A stretch of 64,000 bases of DNA, taken from Alphaproteobacteria bacterium. Its GTDB lineage: Bacteria; Pseudomonadota; Alphaproteobacteria; UBA8366; Aestuariispiraceae. Location of the stretch: NCBI GenBank assembly GCA_033344895.1, contig JAWPMN010000001.1, positions 1,054,001 to 1,118,000 of the forward strand, written 5' to 3'. The notes beneath the pieces are model-generated. The model saw only the letters and a program-made list of their open reading frames with translations. It did no database searches and was not told the DNA's origin. Positions 53,525-61,458 of the stretch are shown one piece after another (position 1 is the first letter of the stretch; every line of letters begins with the position of its first letter). The translations under genes were made by a program, and so were the position numbers.

Positions 53525-54814
53525 TTAGGCGGCGGCCTTGGCCAGCGCGCGGTCCAGGTCGCGGATCAGATCGTCCACGGTTTCCAGTCCGATGGACAGG
53601 CGGATCACCTCGGGGCCGGCCCCGGCAGCAACGCGCTGTTCCTCGGTCAATTGATTATGCGTCGTAGAGGCCGGATGCAGGATCAGCGATTTTGCATCGC
53701 CGATATTGGCCAGATGACTGAACAGTTCCACCGATTCCACCAGTTTCCGGCCCGTCTCGAACCCGCCCTTCAGGCTGACGGTGAAGACCGCGCCGGGCCC
53801 CTTGGGCATGTATTTCCGGGCCAGATCATGGAACGGGCTGGATTTCAGACCGGCATAATGCACGGTCTCGATCGCCGGATGACCGTCCAGATACTCGGCC
53901 ACCGTCTGCGCATTGGCGATGTGACGGTCCATGCGCAGCGGCAGGGTCTCGATCCCCTGCAGGGTCAGGAAGGCGTTCATCGGCTGCTGCGCCGGGCCGA
54001 TATCGCGCAGGCCGACCGCGTGGCCATACAGCGTATAGGCCAGATTGCCGAAAGTCTCGGTGAAGGTCAGGCCATGATATTCCGGCGCCGGTGTCGCGAG
54101 GCTGGGGAATTTGTCCGGCTGGTTGAAGTCGAAGCTGTCGCAATCGACCACCGCGCCGCCCAGGGCCGTCCCCTGCCCGGAAATGAACTTGGTCGTCGAA
54201 TAGGTGACGATATCCGCGCCGAATTCACCCGGCCGGCACAAATAGGGCGTCGCCATGGTGTTATCGACGATCAGCGGAATGCCGGCTTCATGCGCGATCG
54301 CTGCGACCGGTTCCAGATCGACGATCACGCCGCCGGGATTGGACAGGCATTCAACGAAGATTGCCTTGGTCTTCGGGCGCAGCGCCTTGCGGAAGTTCTC
54401 CGGCGCCGTCGGATCGACGAAATCCACCTGCCAGTCGAACTTCTTGAAGGTATGGCCCATCTGCGTGATGGAGCCACCATAGAGCTTGGAGGAGGCAACG
54501 ACATGATCGCCCGGCCCCATCAGCGGCAGCAGGGCGATGATCTGCGCCGCATGGCCCGATGCCGTGGCCGTCGCGCCGATCCCGTTCTCCAGCGCCGCCA
54601 GCCGTTCCTCCAGCACCGCGACCGTCGGATTGGTCAGGCGCGAATAGATGAAGCCCGGTTCCTGCAGATTGAACAGCGATGCGGCATGGTCGGCATTGTC
54701 GAAGACATAGGAGGTATTCTGATAGATCGGCACAGCCCGCGCCCCGGTCGCGAGATCCGGTGCGGCCCCGGCATGCAACGCCAGGGTTTCAAACCCGTAG
54801 TCTTCCTTTGCCAT
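53525..54814 (-). CDS. metY: O-acetylhomoserine sulfhydrylase (aminocarboxypropyltransferase)
   Basis: A 429-residue PLP enzyme of the Cys/Met metabolism family. It makes homocysteine from O-acetylhomoserine and sulfide. Motifs are TLALHAG at the start, YSRLTNPTVAVLEERLAALE, the PLP lysine in YSTTKFISGQGTALGG and a C-terminal SLILHPASTTHNQL. It forms an operon with the downstream bmt gene, so homocysteine synthesis and methylation are coupled. TATATAAC lies upstream on the minus strand (near 54856-54863) as a possible -10. Confidence 0.96.
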   Translation of the reverse strand: MAKEDYGFETLALHAGAAPDLATGARAVPIYQNTSYVFDNADHAASLFNLQEPGFIYSRLTNPTVAVLEERLAALENGIGATATASGHAAQIIALLPLMGPGDHVVASSKLYGGSITQMGHTFKKFDWQVDFVDPTAPENFRKALRPKTKAIFVECLSNPGGVIVDLEPVAAIAHEAGIPLIVDNTMATPYLCRPGEFGADIVTYSTTKFISGQGTALGGAVVDCDSFDFNQPDKFPSLATPAPEYHGLTFTETFGNLAYTLYGHAVGLRDIGPAQQPMNAFLTLQGIETLPLRMDRHIANAQTVAEYLDGHPAIETVHYAGLKSSPFHDLARKYMPKGPGAVFTVSLKGGFETGRKLVESVELFSHLANIGDAKSLILHPASTTHNQLTEEQRVAAGAGPEVIRLSIGLETVDDLIRDLDRALAKAAA

Positions 54815-54913
54815 CGCGGAATTCCGTCCGGCCGATAATTTCCAGTTAAGCGGTGTTATATAGCCGCCCCCGGCTCCCGTCGAGGGCTGTTTCCAGTCCT
54901 GCCCGAACAGGCG

Positions 54914-55957
54914 CTAGAGATGCGATTCCAGATAGGGCAGGCCGAAATCGATGGGCAGTTCGATCCAGATCGGGAAGTGATCGGACAGTTGCTTGCGGCG
55001 GTAATGGTTGCGGTAATAGCTACGCTTGTTGCCGGGAACCGTGCCGTCGGCACGAGTCAGGCCGGCCTCATAGAACCGGGCGAAATTGGCGTCGGAATAG
55101 AAGACTTCGAACAGGTCTAGGACGCCCAGACCGGCGGGCGCGACATTGGTGTCGGCCAGCAGATAGGCGATCTGGTCGTAATAGCGTGCATCGGCCCCGG
55201 CATTGGTCTGCACCAGTTCGTCGCGGCCGACCGGGATCGTGAAGCCGTTCTGCTCCAGCGCCAGATAGGCGCGGCTGTGCTCGTTGAAGAAATTGAAATC
55301 GCCGATCAGGAAGACGTTGCGCGACCAGGTACCGCGATCGGACAAGGCACGCCGCCGCATGAACTTGGCCAGCGCCTCGGCCTCGCGCACCCGGTCCGGA
55401 TCTTCGGCGTCGCCGGTCGCCCAGGCCAGATGCACGGTCGCCAGTTGAAAGTTGAACCAGCCGGCGGAGAACCCGGCCAGGAAGGGCGTGCGGTCGAACT
55501 GGACCGGCGGCTGTTCGGTGCCGTCATCCGGTTCAACCGGCGGGATCACCAACTCCCCCGCCAGACCGGAAAAGCGCACCTTGCGGGAATCATAGACATA
55601 GGCCAGCCGTTCGTCATTGCCGTCCGTACCTTCGGTCACATCGGTCACGACATAGCGCCACCACGGGCCCATAAGCTTCAGGACCAACTCCAGATCGTCC
55701 AGACCGCGCTTCACCTCCTGCACCGCGACGATGTCGAAGGTCGACAGAATCTCGGCGATATACCAAAGCGCCTCCTCCGACCGTCCTGTGCCACCGAAAT
55801 GCTGGATGTTCCAGCTCGCCATCAAAAGCGAGGATTCCAGCGATTTGCGCGGGACACCCGACGCACCGAGATAGGTCTTGAAATCGCGGATCGTCTCCGC
55901 CACCCGCGCCACCGGAAAATCCGGCCCGACGGCAGAGAAATCGTAGCGGAATGTCAT
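54914..55957 (-). CDS. Endonuclease/exonuclease/phosphatase-family protein
   Basis: A 347-residue protein with the EEP fold: LLMASWNIQHFGGTGR, FDIVAVQEVKRG (catalytic Glu), FLIGDFNFFNEHSRA (Asp/Asn) and LSDHFPIWIEL (catalytic Asp-His). No signal peptide is seen; the N-terminus has an extra 50 residues that include YLGASGVPRKSLESSL. EEP members cleave DNA, phosphoesters or lipids; the substrate here is unknown. It is upstream of metY on the same strand, 99 nt apart. Confidence 0.85.
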   Translation of the reverse strand: MTFRYDFSAVGPDFPVARVAETIRDFKTYLGASGVPRKSLESSLLMASWNIQHFGGTGRSEEALWYIAEILSTFDIVAVQEVKRGLDDLELVLKLMGPWWRYVVTDVTEGTDGNDERLAYVYDSRKVRFSGLAGELVIPPVEPDDGTEQPPVQFDRTPFLAGFSAGWFNFQLATVHLAWATGDAEDPDRVREAEALAKFMRRRALSDRGTWSRNVFLIGDFNFFNEHSRAYLALEQNGFTIPVGRDELVQTNAGADARYYDQIAYLLADTNVAPAGLGVLDLFEVFYSDANFARFYEAGLTRADGTVPGNKRSYYRNHYRRKQLSDHFPIWIELPIDFGLPYLESHL

Positions 55958-56026
55958 GGCCCTTCCCCCTCAATTGCGCATGGGGAACCCTAACACCCTT
56001 CGGTAGATTTTTTGTGACTTTCCCGC

Positions 56027-56692
56027 CTAGGCGACGTCGCGCAGGCGCCAGACGCCGGCATTGCGCAGGTCGGTATCCTCCATCAGGCCGGTCGTCTCGG
56101 AAGCGTAGCGCGCGACGCGCTCCATCCCCATGCTGGGCAGATAGAAGCGGCCGGGATCACCGATCAGCACGGTGCGGCCCAGAACCTCGAGTTCGCGCAG
56201 CCAGGGCAGGACCAGATCGGCCAGACCCTTGTCATAGAAGACATCGCCGATCAGCACGACCTCGAAATCAGGATCGGTGCTGCCGATCACATCCTCGGTC
56301 AGGATATCCAGATGAACATCGTTCAGTTCCGCGTTCAGACGCATCGCCTCGGCCGCGACCGGGTCGATATCGGCGGCGATCACGTCGAAAGCGCCAGCCA
56401 TCGCGGCCGCGATCGCAACCATGCCGGAGCCGGCACCGAAATCCAGCACCTTGCGGCCACGTACGACCGACGGGTTGTCCAGCAGATAGCGGCCCAACGC
56501 CTGTCCGCCGGCCCAGGCAAAGGCCCAGTACGGCGTGCCGATGCCCAGCGCGTCCAGCTCATCCTCACCCATGCGGTAGAGCGGCACATCGTCCTGCGCC
56601 AGATACAGTTTCATTTCGGGCAGAAGGCGCGGCGAGACCGCGCGGGTATTATCCAGAATCAGGTCGGCCGCTCCGACCTCCGCAATCATCAC
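56027..56692 (-). CDS. ETF-beta lysine methyltransferase-like SAM enzyme (METTL20 family)
   Basis: A 221-residue methyltransferase. The N-terminal RAVSPRLLPEMKLYLAQDD and PYWAFAWAGGQALGRYLLDN match bacterial METTL20 homologues, which trimethylate lysines of the electron transfer flavoprotein beta subunit. SAM-binding motif I is VLDFGAGSGMVAIAAA; the acidic end of strand 2 is VIAADIDP, and VVLIGDVFYDKGLAD is the family-specific motif. It overlaps ubiA by 4 nt, so the two are cotranscribed; both concern quinone-linked electron transfer. Confidence 0.88.
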   Translation of the reverse strand: MMIAEVGAADLILDNTRAVSPRLLPEMKLYLAQDDVPLYRMGEDELDALGIGTPYWAFAWAGGQALGRYLLDNPSVVRGRKVLDFGAGSGMVAIAAAMAGAFDVIAADIDPVAAEAMRLNAELNDVHLDILTEDVIGSTDPDFEVVLIGDVFYDKGLADLVLPWLRELEVLGRTVLIGDPGRFYLPSMGMERVARYASETTGLMEDTDLRNAGVWRLRDVA

Positions 56693-57651
56693 AGGGTAAC
56701 TCCTCCAAGCGCCAAGGCCACCGTGATCAGCATCCCGGCATGCCGATTGCCCTTGAAATGCTTGATCAGGTTCTTCGGATTGTCGAATTCCAGGGTCTTG
56801 AGCTGCCAGAGGAAATGCCCGGCAGCGGCGGCGAGACCGACCCAGAACAGCGGGCCCGCCACGCCATGCATCCAGGCGGCACTGGCGACCAGGGCCAGGG
56901 TCAGGGCCATGAAACCGCCAATGATCGGGCGCGTCCGGTCGCCGAATTTCAGCGCCGTCGACTTCACCCCGATCAGGATGTCGTCATCCTTGTCCTGATG
57001 GGCGTAGATCGTGTCGTAGGACATGGTCCAGCAGAATCCGGCGGCATAGAGAACCAGAATCTGTGGCGCGATCTGCCCCATCAGCAACGCGCCCGCGACC
57101 AGCACACCCCAGTTGAAGGCAATGCCCAGAAAGGCCTGCGGAAAATAGGTATAGCGCTTCATGAACGGGTAGATCGCGACCACGGCCAGCGAGGCGATGG
57201 CAACGATGATGGCCTCCCAGGTAAACTGGCTGAGCACCGCAAGGCCGACCAGCGACTGCAGCACGATGAAGGCCAGGGCCTGTTTCACGCTGACCTGGCC
57301 GGACGGGATCGGCCGTGTCGCGGTACGTGCCACCTTGCCGTCGATGTCACGATCGGTGATGTCGTTCCAGGTACAGCCCGCGCCGCGCATCGCCGTCGCG
57401 CCGATGCCGAACAGCACGCCGTACCAGATCAGCATCCAGACCGGCTCGCCCGAGCCGTGCCCGGCCATGGCAACGCCCCACCAGCAAGGCAGCAGCAGGA
57501 GCCAGGTGCCGATCGGCCGGTCCCAGCGGGCGAGCCGCGCATAGGGTCGGACCGGGCCGGGCAACCAGCGGTCGACCCAGTTACCGGCGATGATGTCGCT
57601 TCGGTCCCGGCGGGCCGGGTCTTCATTCGACGGACTGTTGGCAGGGCTCAT
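56689..57651 (-). CDS. ubiA: 4-hydroxybenzoate polyprenyltransferase
   Basis: UbiA prenylates 4-hydroxybenzoate in ubiquinone synthesis. The 320-residue membrane protein has eight or nine spans. The first Asp-rich motif is NDITDRDIDGKVARTATRP, and the second is YDTIYAHQDKDDD. I use ATG 57651 (MSPANSPSNED); the longer start at 57708 would overlap the divergent rsmE start. It is translationally coupled with the downstream ETF-beta methyltransferase gene. Confidence 0.94.
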   Translation of the reverse strand: MSPANSPSNEDPARRDRSDIIAGNWVDRWLPGPVRPYARLARWDRPIGTWLLLLPCWWGVAMAGHGSGEPVWMLIWYGVLFGIGATAMRGAGCTWNDITDRDIDGKVARTATRPIPSGQVSVKQALAFIVLQSLVGLAVLSQFTWEAIIVAIASLAVVAIYPFMKRYTYFPQAFLGIAFNWGVLVAGALLMGQIAPQILVLYAAGFCWTMSYDTIYAHQDKDDDILIGVKSTALKFGDRTRPIIGGFMALTLALVASAAWMHGVAGPLFWVGLAAAAGHFLWQLKTLEFDNPKNLIKHFKGNRHAGMLITVALALGGVTL

Positions 57652-57700
57652 CGCAAAGGCTTCCTTGAACTCGGATGCGAAGGCGAGAATAGTGTCCGGC

Positions 57701-58450
57701 ATGGCCACCGCAACCCGTCTTTTCGTCGCGCAGGACCTGACCCAGGGAAGCCCGGTTCAGGCGACCCCGGATCAAGCCCATTACCTGAGCCGCGTATTGC
57801 GCCTGACCGAAGGTGCCACGCTGGTCCTGTTCAACGGCCGCGATGGCGAATGGACGGGCGAACTGACGGCGGTCGGCAAGACGAAGGCGGAAATCGTCCT
57901 CAGGGAATGTCGGCGCCCACAGGTCGCTTCGCCGGATCTCTGGCTGGCCTTCGCGCCGGTTAAGAAGACCCAGACCGATTTCATCGTCCAGAAGGCGACG
58001 GAACTGGGCGTGTCCCGCCTGATCCCGATCATCACCGACCGCACCCAGTCGGAACGGGTGAAGACCGAACGCCTGCAGGCCACCGCCGTTGAGGCTGCCG
58101 AACAAAGCGAGCGGCTGGACGTGCCCGCCGTATCCGATCCGGTCAAACTGACCGATCTGATCCGGGATTGGCCGGTCGACCGGGCGCTTTTTTTATGTGC
58201 CGAAGCCGGTGACGTTGTCCCGATTGCTTCCGCAGCAACGGCGGAAACCCGCGGTTCTGTCGGATTTGTGACCGGACCGGAGGGCGGTTTTTCCGTGGCG
58301 GAACTTGACTTCATGCATCGCTCGCCTTTAGTCCAAGCCGTCGGTCTCGGCCCGCGAATCCTGCGAGCGGAGACGGCGGCAGTGGCGGCCCTGGCCGTCT
58401 GGCAGGCCGTTGTGGGGGATGGGTCGACACGCCCCGAACCACGCGGGTGA
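57701..58450 (+). CDS. rsmE: 16S rRNA (uracil1498-N3)-methyltransferase
   Basis: RsmE methylates U1498 in 16S rRNA. The 249-residue protein is a SPOUT-class knot methyltransferase with an N-terminal PUA-like domain (LFVAQDLTQGSP...HYLSRVLRL), KKTQTDFIVQKATELGVSRLIPI, VTGPEGGFS and the C-terminal knot LGPRILRAETAAVAAL. ATG 57701 lies 49 nt from the ubiA start used here. gshA follows on the same strand by 52 nt; rsmE-gshA is a common alphaproteobacterial pair. Confidence 0.96.
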   Translation: MATATRLFVAQDLTQGSPVQATPDQAHYLSRVLRLTEGATLVLFNGRDGEWTGELTAVGKTKAEIVLRECRRPQVASPDLWLAFAPVKKTQTDFIVQKATELGVSRLIPIITDRTQSERVKTERLQATAVEAAEQSERLDVPAVSDPVKLTDLIRDWPVDRALFLCAEAGDVVPIASAATAETRGSVGFVTGPEGGFSVAELDFMHRSPLVQAVGLGPRILRAETAAVAALAVWQAVVGDGSTRPEPRG

Positions 58451-58502
58451 ACGAAGCTCAAGGCCCGTTGATAAGGGCCGCCATAGTGAGGAACGCTTTT
58501 TT

Positions 58503-59873
58503 ATGTCGTCCCCCGCCGCCACCGACGAAACCGTCATCGATTCCAAGGACCAGTTGATCGCCTATATCGCGTCGGGCGCCAAATCGCGCGACAAGTGGCG
58601 TGTCGGGACGGAGCACGAGAAGTTTCTGTATTGCGCCGATTCCATGCGGCCGCTGGCCTATGACGGCACGCCGGGCGTCAAGGGCCTGCTGGAAAGCCTT
58701 GCCGGGCCGGACTGGGAACCGGTTTTCGAGAAGGGCAACATCATTGCCCTCAAAGGCCGGGACGGCGCCTCCGTGACCCTGGAACCGGGTGGGCAGCTGG
58801 AACTGTCCGGCGCGGCGCTGGAAAACATTCACCAGACCTGCAGTGAGGTGCACCGCCACCTGCACCAGGTGGTCGAGGCCTGTAATGAGGTCGGCGCCGG
58901 CACTGTCGGCCTGGGGTTCAACCCGATCTGGAAGCGCGACGACATCCACTGGATGCCCAAGGGTCGCTACAAGATCATGAAGGAATACATGCCCAAAAAG
59001 GGCAATCTGGGCCTCGACATGATGTGCCGGACCTGCACGGTTCAGGTCAATCTCGACTTCGAATCCGAAGCGGACATGATCGAGAAAATGCGCATTTCGC
59101 TGGCGCTGCAGCCGATGGCGACGGCCCTGTTCGCGAATTCGCCCTTTACCGAAGGCAAGCCCAACGGTTTCCTGTCCTATCGCAGCCATATCTGGACCGA
59201 TACCGACCCCGACCGCTGCGGCATGCTGCCCTTCGTTTTCGAAGACGGTTTCGGCTACGAGCGCTGGGTCGATTATCTGCTCGATGTGCCGATGTATTTC
59301 GTCTATCGCGACGGCGTCTATCACGACGTTTCCGGCAAGAGCTTCCGCGATTACATGGCCGGCACGCTGGAAGGGTTCGAAGGCAAGAAGCCGACGATGA
59401 CCGACTGGTCCGATCACATGACCACCGCCTTCCCGGAAGTCCGGCTGAAGAAATTCATCGAGATGCGTGGCGCCGACGGCGGGCCATGGGGGAATCTCTG
59501 CGCCCTGCCCTCGCTCTGGGTCGGCCTTCTGTACGACGCCCAGGCACAGTCGGAAGCGGCCGAACTGATCGCCGACTGGAGCATCGACGAGATCACCGCG
59601 CTACGCGACGGCGTGCCCAGGACGGCCCTGAAAACCCCCTTCCGGGACGGAACCGTACGCGATATCGCACGGGAGGTTCTGAAGATCTGCCGGGGCGGGC
59701 TGGAACGCCGCGCGCGGCTGAGCCCGACCTCCGGCCTGGACGAAACGCACTACATCAAACCGTTGGAATCCATCGTCGAGTCCGGCAAGACCCTGGCCGA
59801 GGATCTGCTGGACGCTTACGCAACCCGCTGGAACGAAAAGATCGATCCGATCTATGAAGAGTGCAAATACTGA
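58503..59873 (+). CDS. gshA: Glutamate-cysteine ligase, plant/alphaproteobacterial type
   Basis: GshA makes gamma-glutamylcysteine, the first step of glutathione synthesis. The 456-residue length and motifs (WRVGTEHEKFLY, VTLEPGGQLELSGAALENIHQTCSEV, MMCRTCTVQVNLDFESE, FANSPFTEGKPNGFLSYRSHIW) mark the class 2 group shared with plant GSH1. GTGAGGA sits before ATG 58503. Glutathione is the cofactor of the adhC/fghA pathway at 46-50 kb. Confidence 0.96.
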   Translation: MSSPAATDETVIDSKDQLIAYIASGAKSRDKWRVGTEHEKFLYCADSMRPLAYDGTPGVKGLLESLAGPDWEPVFEKGNIIALKGRDGASVTLEPGGQLELSGAALENIHQTCSEVHRHLHQVVEACNEVGAGTVGLGFNPIWKRDDIHWMPKGRYKIMKEYMPKKGNLGLDMMCRTCTVQVNLDFESEADMIEKMRISLALQPMATALFANSPFTEGKPNGFLSYRSHIWTDTDPDRCGMLPFVFEDGFGYERWVDYLLDVPMYFVYRDGVYHDVSGKSFRDYMAGTLEGFEGKKPTMTDWSDHMTTAFPEVRLKKFIEMRGADGGPWGNLCALPSLWVGLLYDAQAQSEAAELIADWSIDEITALRDGVPRTALKTPFRDGTVRDIAREVLKICRGGLERRARLSPTSGLDETHYIKPLESIVESGKTLAEDLLDAYATRWNEKIDPIYEECKY

Positions 59874-59877
59874 TCCG

Positions 59878-59910
59878 TTAACTCTAGCGGAAGGTTTTGC
59901 CACTAGACTT
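59878..59910 (+). promoter_or_regulatory. Weak CtrA-like promoter of second PAS_5 gene
   Basis: A TTAA half site (59878-59881) lies 25 nt before CTAGACTT (59903-59910). The second half-site is poor (GGAA). The core TTTTGCCA-CTAGACTT closely matches that of the first PAS_5 gene at 7130-7146. The ATG follows 39 nt beyond 59903. Confidence 0.4.
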
Positions 59911-59941
59911 TCGTCCCGGAAACGGTCGAGGCCTGATATCA

Positions 59942-60445
59942 ATGGGACGGGCGATCCAGCCGGGGTTTGAGTACGGGACGGCATTCCTCACAGATTGCGG
60001 CGACGACATCCGTGAAATCTACCGGTACTGGGACGCCCGACGGGGAACGCGGCGCAGTCCCGCCCGCACGGATATTGATCCGCTCGACTTCCACCGGCTG
60101 CTTCCGGGCGTCACCCTGCTGAACGTTGTCTCGACGGACCCGCTCGACCTGCAATACAAGGTCGTCGGTACGCGAGAGGTCGCATTTCGAGGGCGCGATC
60201 CGACCGGGTTGACGGTTTCCGAGGCCTTTCACGGCCCCAGTCCGGAAAACGCCTTGCGAAGCTACGGTTCCGTGATCGAACAGCATGAACCGCTGTTCCG
60301 CCGCGACACCCTGCTCAGCCGGTCGGGCAACATGGTTCGGGAAGAACGCATATTCCTTCCGCTGTCAGCGGATGGCGAGACGGTCGACCAGATCCTGCTC
60401 TATGCCTCGGACCACAAGGACACGGCCGGCACCTTCGGACCCTAG
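59942..60445 (+). CDS. PAS_5-family (PF07310-like) protein, paralogue of the one at 7175
   Basis: A 167-residue PAS_5 protein: DDIREIYRYWDARRGTRRSP, DPLDFHRLLPGVTLLNVV, LQYKVVGTREVAFRGRDPTG and FLPLSADGETVDQILLY. It has the same layout as the copy at 7175 with moderate identity and likewise no output domain. ATG 59942 is used; an upstream in-frame TTG at 59897 lies in the promoter core. The stop overlaps the convergent cydB end by 4 nt. Confidence 0.85.
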   Translation: MGRAIQPGFEYGTAFLTDCGDDIREIYRYWDARRGTRRSPARTDIDPLDFHRLLPGVTLLNVVSTDPLDLQYKVVGTREVAFRGRDPTGLTVSEAFHGPSPENALRSYGSVIEQHEPLFRRDTLLSRSGNMVREERIFLPLSADGETVDQILLYASDHKDTAGTFGP

Positions 60446-61452
60446 TCGTAGCGCAACTCCGTCGCCTTGCCGCGAAACACCGTGTAGGCGAAGACCGTGT
60501 AGACCCCGATGATCGGCAGGACAAAACCCGTTCCGACCAGGATCAGCAGAAGACTTTCGGACGCCGCCGCCGATTCATAGATCGTCAACTGCTCCGGCAC
60601 GACGTAGGGATAGAAGGAATAGGCCAGCCCCGCGAAGCCAAGCAGAAAGATTCCAGCCATCAGCACCATCGGCAGCCAGCAGAGCCGATCTTCGGGCCGC
60701 GGCATCCGGCTGAGGCAAATCCAGAGGATCAGGAACAGAATTCCCGCCCCGATCGGCAGCGGCGCCAGATAGGCGATTTCAGGCAGGATGAACCACTTGT
60801 CGAAAATGCGCGGACTGACCAGAGGGCTGGCCAGTGAAATCGATGCCATCCCCAGTGCCGTCAGCATCAGGGCACCCTTTGCCCAGCGGATCGCCTTGCG
60901 CTGCAGTGCCTCCTCGGTCTTGTAAATCAGCCAGCACGCGCCGATGGCGACATAGGCACTGGCAAGACACAAGGCGATCAGCATGGCAAAGGCTACGTTC
61001 GCCGCCGTCCATTCCAGCCCCATGACATACAGCCCCAACATGAACCCCTGGGACAGCGCGGTCATGAGAGAACCGGTGAAAAACAACCGGTTCCAGAGTG
61101 CCTTGTGCGGCGGCGACACCTTGGCCCGGAATTCAAAGGCGACGCCGCGCAGGATCAACCCCACCAGCATCACCGCGACAGGCAGGTATAGCGCGGTCAG
61201 TATCGTGCCATGGGCGACGGGGAACGCGACCAGCAGCAGCCCGACCGCAAGCACCAGCCAGGTCTCATTGGCATCCCAGAACGGGCCGATGGAGGCCACC
61301 ATGCGGTCCTGCTGTGCCGGGTCGCCCGCCGGCATCAGAATTCCGATGCCGAGATCATAGCCATCCAGGATGACGTAAATCAGGATCGACAGGCCCATAA
61401 GGCCGGCGAACACGACGGGAAGCCAAGCGGTCGGATCATCGAAAAAGGTCAT
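60442..61452 (-). CDS. cydB: Cytochrome bd-type (CIO) quinol oxidase subunit II
   Basis: A 336-residue subunit with about eight or nine spans; ILDGYDLGIGILMP near residue 30 is the standard signature. It is the structural partner of CydA. It follows cydA by 6 nt. The gene is similar to CioB of cyanide-insensitive oxidases. No cydX-like small gene follows, and cydDC is not in the window. Confidence 0.95.
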   Translation of the reverse strand: MTFFDDPTAWLPVVFAGLMGLSILIYVILDGYDLGIGILMPAGDPAQQDRMVASIGPFWDANETWLVLAVGLLLVAFPVAHGTILTALYLPVAVMLVGLILRGVAFEFRAKVSPPHKALWNRLFFTGSLMTALSQGFMLGLYVMGLEWTAANVAFAMLIALCLASAYVAIGACWLIYKTEEALQRKAIRWAKGALMLTALGMASISLASPLVSPRIFDKWFILPEIAYLAPLPIGAGILFLILWICLSRMPRPEDRLCWLPMVLMAGIFLLGFAGLAYSFYPYVVPEQLTIYESAAASESLLLILVGTGFVLPIIGVYTVFAYTVFRGKATELRYD

Positions 61453-61458
61453 TTCCCC

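Noticed and set aside
54815-54913. Possible SAM-II riboswitch before metY
   Set aside because: I looked for the conserved SAM-II core on the minus strand and did not find it; only a -10-like TATATAAC and short GC repeats are present.
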